DNA of 53,199 nt from DAIQNV01 sp036788215 (GCA_036788215.1 DAIQNV010000015.1:1-53199); one strand, 5' to 3'; positions 1 to 8,762 are shown, counted from the stretch's first letter. Numbers and translations are program-made. The notes: generated from the letters alone by a model not told the origin.

Positions 1-431
1 TCGGGAAGACCGAGGACGGGCGCTGCACCGGCGTCGCGGTGCTCACCCGCCCGCACCCTCGTGTGGCGGATGGGCTCTCCGGGGTCGAGCAGCTCCTCGG
101 TGCTCCTGTGGTCGAGCTGGGCCCCTTGGGGGCGCTGACGAAGCGTGAGCTCGAGGTCCTCGCCCTCCTGGGCGTGGGCTACGCCCTGGCGGAGATCGCG
201 GACCGATTGGAGCGATCCGTGAAGACGGTCAAGCGCTTTCGCGACGGGATCGCTCAGAAGCTGGGCGTGGGCGACCGGACGAGGCTGGGGATGATCGCCC
301 GCGAGCTCGGGATCGAGGCCAGCGATGCCTACCTCCCGCGTGTGTCCGCGGATCGCTCGCCGACCGCGTCGCTCCGCGACCTCGTCCCCTCGCTGATCGA
401 GCCCGAGTTCAGCCCGCCGGCGACCGCCTGA
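1..431 (+). CDS. LuxR-type HTH regulator, C-terminal part (5' end cut by window)
   Basis: The reading frame is already open at base 3 and the residues before the first in-frame GTG (base 39) look like protein, so the gene probably starts outside the window. The visible 143 codons carry a LuxR-type DNA-binding domain, roughly residues 48-105 of the fragment. It starts LTKRELEVLALL, has the recognition-helix stretch SVKTVKRFRDGI, and then a short unstructured tail. The GVAVLTRPHPR stretch before it resembles the end of a sensor (PAS-like) domain, but too little is visible to name it. It probably binds DNA in response to a signal sensed by the missing N-terminal part. The target genes cannot be told from the sequence. 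Confidence 0.75.
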   Translation, partial: GKTEDGRCTGVAVLTRPHPRVADGLSGVEQLLGAPVVELGPLGALTKRELEVLALLGVGYALAEIADRLERSVKTVKRFRDGIAQKLGVGDRTRLGMIARELGIEASDAYLPRVSADRSPTASLRDLVPSLIEPEFSPPATA

Positions 432-502
432 GCGATCGCGGGACTTCCGCAAACCATCCATCAATGCCCGGGCGACGGCGCTGGCCGTCGCCCGGCGTTC
501 GT

Positions 503-2443
503 TTACCGGCGGACCGTCACGTTGGCCCAGTTGCTCCAGGCGCTCGCGCCCGAGGCGTTCACGGCGCGGACGCTGTAGCGGTAGCGGCTCGGGCTGACGC
601 TGTTGACGAAGCTCGTCACATCGGCCCCAACGGAGCCCACGACGGTGGTGTTGGTCCAGGACCTTCCCACGCGCTCCTGCCGACGGATCTCGTAGGAGGT
701 CTCGCCCGAGACATCGGCCCAGGTCACGCGGACGGTCCCGTTGGCGATGGTGCTCGCGCTGACCGAGCCCGGCGTCGGGGGCGGGGAGGCGGTCGGGGCG
801 GACTCGACGGTGATCGTGACCGCGTCGGACGCGTTCAACCCGCCCGAGTCGGAGACGCTCGCGGTCACGCTGTGCGTGCCCACGGAGAGCGACGAGGTGC
901 TGAAGGAGGCACCGGAGCCGATCACGCCATCACGGCTGGAGGTCCAGACGATGGAGGCGGAGAGGCTTCCGTCCTCCGCATCGCTGGCGGAGGCGGAGAA
1001 GGAGACGCTGTCCCCCTGCGTGGAGACCGAGCCCGACGACGGGGCGGCGATCGAGACCGTGGGCGGTGAGTTCACCGGCCCACCGCCGCCTCCGTCGAGG
1101 GCGTTGAACATGTTGACGACGCCCCCGGTCACGGTGATCCCCGCGAGCGAGGCGACCGGGCGGGCGGTGGCGTACAGGCGGTCGCGGACCTGTGCGTAGG
1201 TCCACGAGGGGTTCTGGATGCGGACCGCTGCCGCGACGCCGGCGACGTGCGGGGAGGCCATCGAGGTCCCGCTGTTCCAGACGTACCCGTTGTTGATGTA
1301 GGTGCTGGCGATGTCCTGGCCCGGGGCGCCGATGTCCACCGAGGTGGCGCCGTAGTTCGAGAACGAGGCCCGGGCGTCGCGGTTGGTCGTCGCGGCGACG
1401 GAGATGATGTTGTCGAGGTTGTAGCTCGAGGGGTAGTGCGGGCTCGCGTCGGTGTTCACGTTGCTGTTGCCCGCTGCGGCAACGAAGAGGTGATCGTTGG
1501 CCCGCGCGTTGGCGATGGCGTTGAAGAGCGTCGTGCTGAAGCCCCCGCCACCCCAGGAGTTATTGGAGATCGTCGCGCCGTTCGCCACCGCGTAGTTGAC
1601 GCTCAGGACCGCGTCGGAGGTGAAACCCCCGTTGGGCCCGAGGAACCGGATCGGCATGATCTGGGCGTCCCACAGCACGCCCACGACGCCCTGGTTGTTG
1701 TTGCCCTCCGCCGCGATGGTGCCCGCGACGTGCGTCCCGTGTCCCTCGAGGTCCATCGGGTCGTTGTCGTTGTCGTAGAAGTCCCAGCCCCGGACGTCGT
1801 CGATGTAGCCATTGCCGTCGTCGTCGATGCCGTTGCCCGGGATCTCGTCGGTGTTGGACCAGATGTTGGCGTCGAGGTCGGGGTGGTTCCACTGCACCCC
1901 GCTGTCGATGACCGCGATGATGAAGTTGGCGTCGCCGGTCAGGATGTTCCACGCCTCGGGGGCGTCGATGTCGGCGTCAGGCGTGCCGAAGATGCCCCGG
2001 ATGTCCTGGCCCGTGTTGTGCAGCCCGTACTGCAGCCCGTAGAAGCTGTCGTTCGCGTTCGTGTGCCGGACGACATAGTCGGGCTCCGCGTACTCGACCC
2101 AGGGCAGCGCGTTCAGCAGGGCAACCGCCCGGTCGACCGGCAGGTCCACCCGGAGCTGCTCGAGCCCGGGGGCCCCAAGCGTGCGGACAACCCGCCCCGC
2201 AGCGATCTCGCGGGCCGCGACGCGGGCGGTGGGCACCACCCCCTCGCGGAAACGGACGATGACCGAGCGCGGGGCCCGCTCGAGAGCCGGGTTCGCGTCG
2301 AGCGCCGCCCGAGCCTCCGCGAGGGTGACCGCCGCCACATCGGCCGGCAGGATCTGGGTCGCTTCCGCGAGGGGCTGGCCCGCAACCGCCAGACCGCACG
2401 CGCACACCACCGCTCCCGCGGCCAGACGCTGATGAATTGTCAT
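503..2443 (-). CDS. Secreted subtilisin-like serine protease (S8) with Ig-like and Fn3 domains
   Basis: 646-residue exported protease. I chose the start MTIHQRL because a signal peptide follows at once (hydrophobic to about residue 21); the frame runs on upstream but does not look like protein. Residues about 58-125 form a propeptide/inhibitor-I9-like domain. The S8 catalytic triad is complete: Asp180 (IAVIDSG), His235 (GHGTHVAG) and Ser394 (GTSMASPHVAG), with oxyanion Asn326 (AAAGNS). A glycine linker at about 451-456 leads to a PKD/Ig-like domain (about 460-545) and a fibronectin-III domain reaching the C-terminus. There is no PEP-CTERM tail, so it is probably released or held by its accessory domains. 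It faces tRNA-Arg and a LuxR fragment and is probably monocistronic. The substrate is unknown. Confidence 0.92.
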   Translation of the reverse strand: MTIHQRLAAGAVVCACGLAVAGQPLAEATQILPADVAAVTLAEARAALDANPALERAPRSVIVRFREGVVPTARVAAREIAAGRVVRTLGAPGLEQLRVDLPVDRAVALLNALPWVEYAEPDYVVRHTNANDSFYGLQYGLHNTGQDIRGIFGTPDADIDAPEAWNILTGDANFIIAVIDSGVQWNHPDLDANIWSNTDEIPGNGIDDDGNGYIDDVRGWDFYDNDNDPMDLEGHGTHVAGTIAAEGNNNQGVVGVLWDAQIMPIRFLGPNGGFTSDAVLSVNYAVANGATISNNSWGGGGFSTTLFNAIANARANDHLFVAAAGNSNVNTDASPHYPSSYNLDNIISVAATTNRDARASFSNYGATSVDIGAPGQDIASTYINNGYVWNSGTSMASPHVAGVAAAVRIQNPSWTYAQVRDRLYATARPVASLAGITVTGGVVNMFNALDGGGGGPVNSPPTVSIAAPSSGSVSTQGDSVSFSASASDAEDGSLSASIVWTSSRDGVIGSGASFSTSSLSVGTHSVTASVSDSGGLNASDAVTITVESAPTASPPPTPGSVSASTIANGTVRVTWADVSGETSYEIRRQERVGRSWTNTTVVGSVGADVTSFVNSVSPSRYRYSVRAVNASGASAWSNWANVTVRR

Positions 2444-2687
2444 GTTGTGCTTCCCTTGTACAGGCGACCGCCCGGGAATCCGGACGGCACCGAGACCCGT
2501 TGCGGGCGAGCGCCCGCTCAGAAGCGGGCGAAGGTACCGGGTGACCGGGAGCCCACAAGCCCTTTGCCTAGGAACCCGCACCATTTGGGCACACCTGCTC
2601 ACGAACGGACGCCAATCCCGCCCCGCATCCGGGTGCGGTTGGCGGTCCACGCGGTCGGTGGGCCCGCCCCGATGCCCCTTTCCCGGC

Positions 2688-2693
2688 TACCGT
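2688..2693 (+). promoter_or_regulatory. Possible -10 box of tRNA-Arg
   Basis: TACCGT lies eight bases before the first base of the tRNA, the expected distance for a -10 element firing just upstream of the mature 5' end. No convincing -35 box was seen. Confidence 0.35.
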
Positions 2694-2701
2694 TCGGGCG
2701 T

Positions 2702-2775
2702 GCCCTCGTAGCTCAGCTGGATAGAGCAGCGCTTTCCTAAAGCGCAGGTCGCAGGTTCGAATCCTGCCGGGGGTG
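2702..2775 (+). tRNA. tRNA-Arg (anticodon CCT)
   Basis: Complete cloverleaf of 74 nt. The acceptor stem GCCCTCG pairs with CGGGGGT (one G-U at each of two positions), with G as discriminator. The D-arm contains AGCTCAGCTGGATAGAGC. The anticodon stem GCGCT/AGCGC closes the loop TTCCTAA, giving anticodon CCT, which reads AGG. The T-arm GCAGG-TTCGAAT-CCTGC is perfect. CCA is not encoded. It is a stand-alone tRNA followed by a strong hairpin. Confidence 0.95.
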
Positions 2776-2814
2776 TTTGGGGCGGGCCCTTGGTCGGGCG
2801 CCCGCTGGAGCAAC

Positions 2815-2844
2815 GCCCGGTGTTGCCCGAAAGCAACACCGGGG
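2815..2844 (+). terminator. Hairpin downstream of tRNA-Arg (processing or termination signal)
   Basis: Perfect 11-bp stem (2816-2826 with 2833-2843) and a 6-base loop, 40 nt after the tRNA. There is no T-run, so it may stabilise or terminate the tRNA precursor with Rho rather than act as an intrinsic terminator. A second inverted repeat, 8 bp per arm, lies at 2863-2870/2883-2890 just before the next gene. Confidence 0.4.
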
Positions 2845-2916
2845 AGCCTTTGGCGCCCTGAAACCCCCTTCCCGGCCCCGCGAAGGGGGTGGCCCGGGGC
2901 TTGCACCCGACCCGAC

Positions 2917-3354
2917 ATGCCCGTGATCCGCCCTACCCAACCGACGCGCCTCCTTCGCACGCTCGCCCTCGGGGTCCTGCCGAGCCTGGCTGCGGTCCTG
3001 CTGTCGGGCTGCGGGCCGACGATCCGGGGACCGCTCGCCCGCCCTTCCGAGGGATTCGGGGCGTCCGAACGGGTGCGGATCACCTCCGCGGCGTCGGTCT
3101 TCGAGAACCCGGCGGTCGCGGGCTTCTACGCCCAGGCGGAGCGGGAGGGCGTGTACCAATTTGCGGAGGCGAGCCGGCGCGATGCGTCGCTGGGCGTCCC
3201 CGCGGCGCCCCTGGGCACCCCCAGGGATCTGTGGGCGGAAGACCGGCCCTCGCTGGGTCGGGCCCGTCGCACCACGCTGCCCAACCGGGCGGACCAGATC
3301 CTTTTCTTCGAGGCGCCGCGGCCCCGGACGCCCTACTCGAACTTCCCGCGCTGA
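2917..3354 (+). CDS. Small lipoprotein of unknown function
   Basis: 145 residues. The frame is open farther upstream, but MPVIRPTQPTRLLR begins a textbook lipoprotein signal: basic residues, a hydrophobic stretch at about 15-29, and the lipobox LLSGC with the lipidated Cys32. The mature part (about 113 residues) is polar, without membrane segments or a domain I recognise. It ends with Arg-rich and Pro-rich stretches. It probably sits in a membrane facing the periplasm. The next gene, murA, starts 103 bases later on the same strand, but there is no evidence that the two work together. Confidence 0.65.
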   Translation: MPVIRPTQPTRLLRTLALGVLPSLAAVLLSGCGPTIRGPLARPSEGFGASERVRITSAASVFENPAVAGFYAQAEREGVYQFAEASRRDASLGVPAAPLGTPRDLWAEDRPSLGRARRTTLPNRADQILFFEAPRPRTPYSNFPR

Positions 3355-3457
3355 TCGGGGCTGTGAATCCCGTCGATTCCTGCGTCTCCAGAGATTCCGC
3401 GCAGCGGGCCGATCTTCGGTCTGCAACGATGCGGTGTGGGGCAGCGCGGGAGGTCGG

Positions 3458-4774
3458 ATGGACAGTTTCCGTATCGAGGGCGGTCGCCGGCTGGAGGGGC
3501 GGGTCCGCATCAACGGGTCGAAGAACGCGGCGCTCCCGCTCATGGCGGCGTCGCTGCTGACGGACGAGCCGGTCGAATTGATCGGTGTGCCCCGGCTCGC
3601 GGACATCCGCAACATGGGGCGCCTGCTCGACGAGCTGGGCGTGGAGGTGGTGAGCGAGGAGCGCGGGCCCGGGGGGCGGAGCGCCGCGTACGGGGTCCGG
3701 CTGCGGGCGCACGACGAGACGCGGATCCACGCGCGGTACGACATCGTGCGCACGATGCGGGCGAGCGTGTGCGTCCTGGGCCCGATGCTGGCGCGGCGCG
3801 GGCGGGCGCGGGTGTCGATGCCCGGGGGGTGCGCGATCGGGGAGCGCCCGATCGACCTGCACCTGCGGGGGCTCGAGGCGCTCGGCGCGGAGATCGAACT
3901 GGACGCGGGCGACGTGATCGCGACGGCGCCCAAGGGGGGCTTGCTCGGCGCGACGGTCTTCCTGGGCGGGACCTTCGGGTCGACGGTCCTCGGGACCGCC
4001 AATGTCATGTCTGCAGCGACCCTCGCGAAGGGGACGACGGTCATCGAGTCCGCGGCCTGTGAGCCCGAGATCGTGGATCTGGCGAAGCTGCTCACCGCGA
4101 TGGGGGCGAAGATCGAGGGCGCGGGGTCGCCCAGGCTCGTGATCCATGGCGTGGAGCGCCTCAAGGGGGCGACGCACCGGGTGATCCCCGACCGGATCGA
4201 GGCGGCGACCTACCTGTGTGCCGCGGCGATCACGAACGGGCGGATCGAGCTGGAGGAGTGCCCGCTCGACGCCTTGCTCGCGGTGACGGACCGGCTGAAG
4301 GCGGTGGGCGTGCAGATCGAGGTCATCGACGGCGCGGACCTGATGCGGGCGACCTGCCGGGTGACGAGCGAGCGGGTGTTGAAGCCTGTGGAAGTGACAA
4401 CGCAGCCTCACCCGGGGTTCCCGACGGACTGCCAGGCGCAGCTGATGGCGCTCCTGTGCCTGGCGGACGGGAACAGCGTGATCACGGAGAAGATCTTCCC
4501 GGAGCGGTTCCTGCATGTCGCGGAATTGACGCGCATGGGGGCGAGGCTCTTGCGCCAAGGGGCGACGGTGGTCGTCACAGGCGTGCGGGGGCTGAAGGGC
4601 GCGCCGGTGATGGCGAGCGACCTGCGGGCGTCGGCGGGGCTGGTGCTGGCGGGCCTGGCGGCGAGCGGGACGACGACGGTGAACCGGGTGTACCACCTCG
4701 ACCGGGGGTACGAGGGGATGGAGACGAGGCTTCAGGAGCTCGGGGCCGCGATCGAGCGGGTGGAGGGGGAGTAA
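3458..4774 (+). CDS. murA: UDP-N-acetylglucosamine 1-carboxyvinyltransferase
   Basis: 438 residues, normal length for MurA. It transfers enolpyruvate from PEP to UDP-GlcNAc in the cytoplasm, the first committed step of peptidoglycan synthesis. The start MDSFRIEGG is preceded by GGGAGG at the right distance, and upstream in-frame residues do not fit the family. Lys22-Asn23 (INGSKNAALPL) and the active-site loop with Cys125 (GGCAIGERP) are present. Cys rather than Asp at this position predicts that the fosfomycin target is intact. The C-terminal DLRASAGLVLAG carries the family's conserved Arg. Both halves of the inside-out alpha/beta barrel are recognisable. A peptidoglycan gene agrees with the modern view that planctomycetes make cell wall. 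Confidence 0.96.
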   Translation: MDSFRIEGGRRLEGRVRINGSKNAALPLMAASLLTDEPVELIGVPRLADIRNMGRLLDELGVEVVSEERGPGGRSAAYGVRLRAHDETRIHARYDIVRTMRASVCVLGPMLARRGRARVSMPGGCAIGERPIDLHLRGLEALGAEIELDAGDVIATAPKGGLLGATVFLGGTFGSTVLGTANVMSAATLAKGTTVIESAACEPEIVDLAKLLTAMGAKIEGAGSPRLVIHGVERLKGATHRVIPDRIEAATYLCAAAITNGRIELEECPLDALLAVTDRLKAVGVQIEVIDGADLMRATCRVTSERVLKPVEVTTQPHPGFPTDCQAQLMALLCLADGNSVITEKIFPERFLHVAELTRMGARLLRQGATVVVTGVRGLKGAPVMASDLRASAGLVLAGLAASGTTTVNRVYHLDRGYEGMETRLQELGAAIERVEGE

Positions 4775-4794
4775 GCAAAGGGTCAGATCTTGAA

Positions 4795-4842
4795 ATGGGC
4801 AGAGGGGCAGAGGGGCAGAGGGGTCGAGGGGTAGATGGGTTC
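4795..4842 (+). repeat. Six tandem degenerate octamers after murA
   Basis: Six successive eight-base units of the pattern RKGGGNNS: ATGGGCAG, AGGGGCAG twice, AGGGGTCG, AGGGGTAG, ATGGGTTC. The tract starts 20 bases after the murA stop. The same eight-base period recurs elsewhere in the window with different unit sequences (8719-8750 and three places inside dnaE). Confidence 0.7.
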
Positions 4843-4907
4843 GGGGGGAGCACTACCCGCTGCGCGAATAGTGGCACCAGACACAGGCAAGTGATGACAC
4901 CGGGGAG

Positions 4908-4933
4908 CACGGACCCGCAGAGCCGGGTCCGTG
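4908..4933. repeat. Inverted repeat between convergent murA and the secreted-protein gene
   Basis: Nine-base arms (CACGGACCC and its complement) around an 8-base loop. The direct repeat GTGGCACC occurs before it (4871) and at its right edge (4931). It could serve as a bidirectional transcript end, although no T-run follows on either strand. Confidence 0.45.
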
Positions 4934-4942
4934 GCACCGTCT

Positions 4943-7012
4943 TCAGCGTCGGCCTTCGATGTATTCGTTGCTCCAGCGACGGAGGCGGTCGGCGAGGCGG
5001 GCGTTGCTGGTTCTTGACGCGAGCAGGCCCAGGTAGTCGGCGGCGGCCTTGGGTCCCCGCAGGCGGCGGATGACGGTGGAGACCTCGAGGGCGTCCTCTG
5101 CCTGCTGCCCGTCGCGGATGGTCTGCATCAGGAGTTGCTCGATCGAGGAACCGATGCTGGCGGTGGGAAGGGCGCGGGCGCTGTGCCAGAGGGCGTCGCG
5201 CCGGGCGCGGTCGGCGGAGGCGACGCCATCGAGGTAGGTGTAGGCCTCCGCGAGAGGGAGGAACTCGCCCATGCGGTAGAGGGGGAGGATGGAGTAGGAG
5301 GCGACGGTCGCGCTGAAGCGCTCGGGCTGGTCCTTCATCAGGGCGCGGGCGAGGCGGACCGCGTCCTGGTCGCGACCGAGCATGGTGAGGGTGCGGATGG
5401 CTTCGGCGAAGTTGCGGCTCCGCAGGGCTTCGCGCATCTCGTCCTCGAGGTCGGTCGTGCTCTCGAGCCAGAGGTCGTTGCCGGCTCGCCGGCCCGGATC
5501 GGTGGGGCGGCTGACGACGATCAGGGGGTCGCCGATCAGGTTGAGCTTCCAGACGGGCTGCTCGTCGTAGCGGACCGCGGCGCCGAGGGGGGCGCCGGTG
5601 AGCAGGCGCTCCGCGACGGCGCGATTGGGGAGGAACGCGGAGAGGAAGGGCTCCTGCACGCTGCCGAACCAGGCGTAGGCGCCGTTGGCCAGGAATCGGC
5701 CCGCGATGGTGTCGGGGTCGTCGGGAGCCGCGGTGGACCAGGAGTGGACCATGATGCCGATGGCGGGGTTGCGGAGGATCGGGATATCCCCGGGCTTGGC
5801 GTCCACGCCCCCGACATCGAAGGCGGAGGCCATGCCCTTGGAGTTGATCATGAGGATCTCGGCGCCCAGGCCCCGCGCGGTCGCGGTGCGCCAGTCGGGG
5901 AGCCGGTTGTTGGGCCGGTCGAAGAGCGTGACGCCCAGGCCGGCGGTGCGGAAGAGTTCCGCGGCGGGCGCGAGGCTGTAGTTGGCCCATTCGCCATCGG
6001 TGGGATAGGTGTCGAAGAGCCAGGCGGAGCGGACCGGGAGGAAGAGCCCGCACATCGCGCGATAGAGGGCGTCGGCGGGCGAGCCGAAGATGAGCCCGCC
6101 CCAGGCCCAGCGGTCGGACCCGATGCCCTCGACGCGGGCGATGCGGTCGGAGATCGCGGTCTGCGTGTTGGGCCCCTGGTGCCCGGCGTCGTTGACCTTG
6201 CTGGCGGTGTTCATGACCAGCGTGACCGCGTCGATGTCGTCGCCCAGCGTCCGCCACGTGAGGCCCAGCTCGTCGAGCCTGCTGCCGATGGTGGTGACCA
6301 TGCGCTCCGCGGCTTCCGGGGAGCAGGTGGAGCGGACGCGCCCTGTGGACTCGACGAAGACGATGGGCTGGATGCGGGCCGCGGCGAGGGCGAGCCCCGC
6401 GACCCAGGTCGCGTCGTTGGGGTCGACCGCGACGACGCCGTTGGGGGCGAGCCCTTGGGCCTTGAGCCCGGCGAAGATGGTGCGCTGGCCCCCGCCGACC
6501 GAGGGCGTCTCGAAGGCGTCGCCCAGGTACTGGGTGATGCGCTGCTCCTGCGCGAAGGCGTCGGCCGGCCAGGGGTCGGACTCCTTGGACCAGCGGACGA
6601 CCTTGCGGGGGCCGAAGGCGCGTACGAAGCGGGCGATGTCCTCCGCGGCGCCGTCGGACCCGTCGTCGATGAGGACGGGGAAGCGGACGATGCCCTGCCA
6701 CCGGGAGATCGCCTCCGCGGCTTCCAGGGGGGTTCGGACGACGACGAGATCCGGGACGACGATCTGGGCGTTGCGGATGATCGCGGAGCGGACGCCCAGT
6801 CGCTGGGCGGGGGGGAGCGCGTCCGCCTGGCGGAGCATCTGCTCGACGCTGACCGCATCGGGCGGCAGGGCGGGCTGCTGGGACTCGGGTTGGGTTTCCT
6901 GTTGGGCGGAGCCGGCGTGGGACGCCGGGGCGTGGCCCGCGAGGAGGGCGATCGCGACGAGCAGGCCCGAGAACGGGAGACGACGGGGGGCGGGGCTGTT
7001 GTGCACAGTCAT
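4943..7012 (-). CDS. Large secreted protein of unknown function, possible gingipain-like fold
   Basis: 689 residues with a signal peptide (MTVHNSPAPRR, then a hydrophobic stretch about 13-32 ending near SHA). I do not recognise the family with certainty. Residues about 285-500 alternate strands and helices, with MVHSWST at His423 and a later LIGDPLIVV. That layout recalls the caspase-like peptidase C25 (gingipain) fold, where GDP-like motifs end the domain. No Cys stands where the nucleophile would be expected (GAYAWFGSVQEP), so it may be catalytically inactive or unrelated. The last 170 residues look helical, TPR-like. The gene is divergent from trpE, with only 85 bases between the starts. 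Role unknown. Confidence 0.6.
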   Translation of the reverse strand: MTVHNSPAPRRLPFSGLLVAIALLAGHAPASHAGSAQQETQPESQQPALPPDAVSVEQMLRQADALPPAQRLGVRSAIIRNAQIVVPDLVVVRTPLEAAEAISRWQGIVRFPVLIDDGSDGAAEDIARFVRAFGPRKVVRWSKESDPWPADAFAQEQRITQYLGDAFETPSVGGGQRTIFAGLKAQGLAPNGVVAVDPNDATWVAGLALAAARIQPIVFVESTGRVRSTCSPEAAERMVTTIGSRLDELGLTWRTLGDDIDAVTLVMNTASKVNDAGHQGPNTQTAISDRIARVEGIGSDRWAWGGLIFGSPADALYRAMCGLFLPVRSAWLFDTYPTDGEWANYSLAPAAELFRTAGLGVTLFDRPNNRLPDWRTATARGLGAEILMINSKGMASAFDVGGVDAKPGDIPILRNPAIGIMVHSWSTAAPDDPDTIAGRFLANGAYAWFGSVQEPFLSAFLPNRAVAERLLTGAPLGAAVRYDEQPVWKLNLIGDPLIVVSRPTDPGRRAGNDLWLESTTDLEDEMREALRSRNFAEAIRTLTMLGRDQDAVRLARALMKDQPERFSATVASYSILPLYRMGEFLPLAEAYTYLDGVASADRARRDALWHSARALPTASIGSSIEQLLMQTIRDGQQAEDALEVSTVIRRLRGPKAAADYLGLLASRTSNARLADRLRRWSNEYIEGRR

Positions 7013-7083
7013 GAGATCAGGGTAGCGGACGGGACGCGAGATTCGATGGGGCGATTGGAGCGTGTCCGGGAGGCGGGGCCCTC

Positions 7084-7089
7084 TACACT
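7084..7089 (+). promoter_or_regulatory. Possible -10 box for a leaderless trpE transcript
   Basis: TACACT ends eight bases before the trpE ATG, and no Shine-Dalgarno lies between. If it is used, transcription would start at or beside the ATG. No -35 box at 17 bases; TTGGAG occurs 23 bases upstream. Confidence 0.35.
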
Positions 7090-7097
7090 CCGCGACG

Positions 7098-8720
7098 ATG
7101 CCGAGTCTGAGCCGTGAAGAGTTCGTCGAGGTGGTGGCGGGTGCGCGTTCTCCGGGGGACGGGCGGACGCTGGCGGTGCCGGTGTGCGTGCGTGTCCTGA
7201 GCGATCAGTTGACGCCTGTCCTGGCGTACCGGCGGCTGGTGGCGCCCGATGAGCGGACGGCGCCGTCCTTTTTGCTGGAGAGCGTGGAGGGGCTGGAGCG
7301 CCAGGCGCGGTACTCGATCCTGGGCTCGCGCCCGACGCTCGAGGTGGTGGCGTACGGGCACACGACGAGCGTCCACGACCATCGCCAGGTGCCCTCGCGG
7401 GCGGTGACGCAGCGGCAGCTCGACCCCCTGGACACGCTGCGGGACATCGCGGGGAAGCTGAGACTGGTGCGCCCCGAGGGGTCGATCGCGAAGGGGATGC
7501 TGCCCCGGTGCGTGTGGGGCGGGTGGTTCGGGTACGCGAGCTACGACTCGGTGCGGTACGCGGAGCCCGAGAAACTCGACCGGCGCAGGGCACCGGCGGA
7601 CGACCGGCGCCTGCCCGACCTGCACTTTGGGTTCTACGACGGGGTGTGCGTCTTCGACCATGTCGAGAAGCTGGTGTACCTGGTGCAGCTCGCGATGGTG
7701 GAGGACGGGGCCGACGCGGGCGAGGCGTGGGACCGGGCGATCGCCCGGCTGGACGAGCGGGTCGAGGAGATCGAGCGCCACTCGAAGCCCCTGCCGGCGG
7801 GACGGGTGAGCGCGCACCCACCCGCGAAGGGGCTGCCCAGCAACCTGACGCGGGGCGAGCACGCCTCGATGCTGGACAGGGCGCTCGAGTACATCCGGGC
7901 GGGCGACATCTTCCAGGTGGTGCTGGGGCAGCGGTTCGAGCGCCGGAGCGGGGCGGACCCGTTCGATGTCTACCGGGCGCTGCGTGCTGTCAACCCGAGC
8001 CCCTACATGGTGTACATGCAGGCCGGGCCCTGCATCCTCGTGGCGTCGAGCCCCGAGATCCTGTGCCGCGTGGAGCGGGTGACGGGCGCGGGAGACGCAG
8101 CGGCGTACCGCGTCACGAACCGCCCCCTGGCGGGGACGCGGAAGCGCGGGGCGACCCCGGCGGAGGACGCGGCACTCGAGCAGGAGCTGCTGGCGGACCC
8201 GAAGGAGCGGGCCGAGCACATCATGCTGGTGGACCTGGGGCGGAACGACGTGGGCAAGGTCGCCAGGCCCGGGACGGTGGAGCTGTCGGGCGTGATGTCG
8301 ATCGAGCGGTACAGCCATGTCATGCACATCAGCTCGACCGTGACCGGTGAGCTGCGCCAGGGCCTCGACTGCTGGGACGCGTTGCGGGCGGCGCTGCCGG
8401 TCGGGACGATCTCCGGGGCACCGAAGATCCGGGCGATGCAGATCATCGACGAGCTGGAGCCGGTCCGCCGGGGGCCCTACGGGGGCGGGATGGGGTACGT
8501 CTCGCTCGACGGGGAGATGGATATCGCGCTCGCCCTGCGGACGATGGTGGTGCCAACGGAGCGGTACGACGCCAAGGCGGGTCAGTGGGTGTACCACCTG
8601 CAGGCGGCGGGGGGCATCGTGGCGGACTCCCAGGCGGACGCGGAGTACGAGGAGACGGTGAACAAGGCGGCGGCTCTGGCGCGGGCGCTGGACCTGGCGG
8701 AAGAGGCGTTTGGGAAATAG
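7098..8720 (+). CDS. trpE: Anthranilate synthase component I
   Basis: 540 residues; converts chorismate and ammonia/glutamine to anthranilate, the first step of tryptophan synthesis. The start MPSLSREEF is where family similarity begins. The feedback motif LLES lies at residues 59-62 near the N-terminus, so tryptophan inhibition is expected. The chorismate-binding C-terminal half has all signatures: SSPEILCRV, DLGRNDVG, GTISGAPKIRAMQIIDELE, GPYGGGMGYVS and the final HLQAAGGIVADSQ. These favour TrpE over isochorismate synthase or PabB. No trpG/trpD follows in the window, so the amidotransferase partner must be encoded elsewhere. Its final codons abut a period-8 repeat. Confidence 0.95.
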   Translation: MPSLSREEFVEVVAGARSPGDGRTLAVPVCVRVLSDQLTPVLAYRRLVAPDERTAPSFLLESVEGLERQARYSILGSRPTLEVVAYGHTTSVHDHRQVPSRAVTQRQLDPLDTLRDIAGKLRLVRPEGSIAKGMLPRCVWGGWFGYASYDSVRYAEPEKLDRRRAPADDRRLPDLHFGFYDGVCVFDHVEKLVYLVQLAMVEDGADAGEAWDRAIARLDERVEEIERHSKPLPAGRVSAHPPAKGLPSNLTRGEHASMLDRALEYIRAGDIFQVVLGQRFERRSGADPFDVYRALRAVNPSPYMVYMQAGPCILVASSPEILCRVERVTGAGDAAAYRVTNRPLAGTRKRGATPAEDAALEQELLADPKERAEHIMLVDLGRNDVGKVARPGTVELSGVMSIERYSHVMHISSTVTGELRQGLDCWDALRAALPVGTISGAPKIRAMQIIDELEPVRRGPYGGGMGYVSLDGEMDIALALRTMVVPTERYDAKAGQWVYHLQAAGGIVADSQADAEYEETVNKAAALARALDLAEEAFGK

Positions 8721-8750
8721 CCAAATCGCAAAGGGCCAAAGGGCCACATG
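8719..8750 (+). repeat. Four tandem degenerate octamers overlapping the trpE stop
   Basis: Units AGCCAAAT, CGCAAAGG, GCCAAAGG and GCCACATG share the eight-base frame NSCAAANN. The first two bases belong to the trpE stop codon. Same period as the tracts at 4795-4842 and inside dnaE. Confidence 0.6.
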
Positions 8751-8762
8751 AGGACGGAGCTT

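Noticed and set aside
2444..2650. Upstream in-frame extension of the subtilase gene (69 codons)
   Set aside because: A signal peptide starts at the internal Met at 2443, and the extension reads as Arg/Pro-rich GC noise.
7055..7089. TTGGAG-N23-TACACT as a paired promoter of trpE, with a similar pair before sat
   Set aside because: A spacer of 23 is too long for the common sigma factor, and only two examples were found; chance is likely.
5135..7117. 660-codon plus-strand frame opposite the large secreted protein
   Set aside because: Low-complexity Gly/Ala/Glu sequence without a start signal; the minus strand has a signal peptide and a plausible fold.
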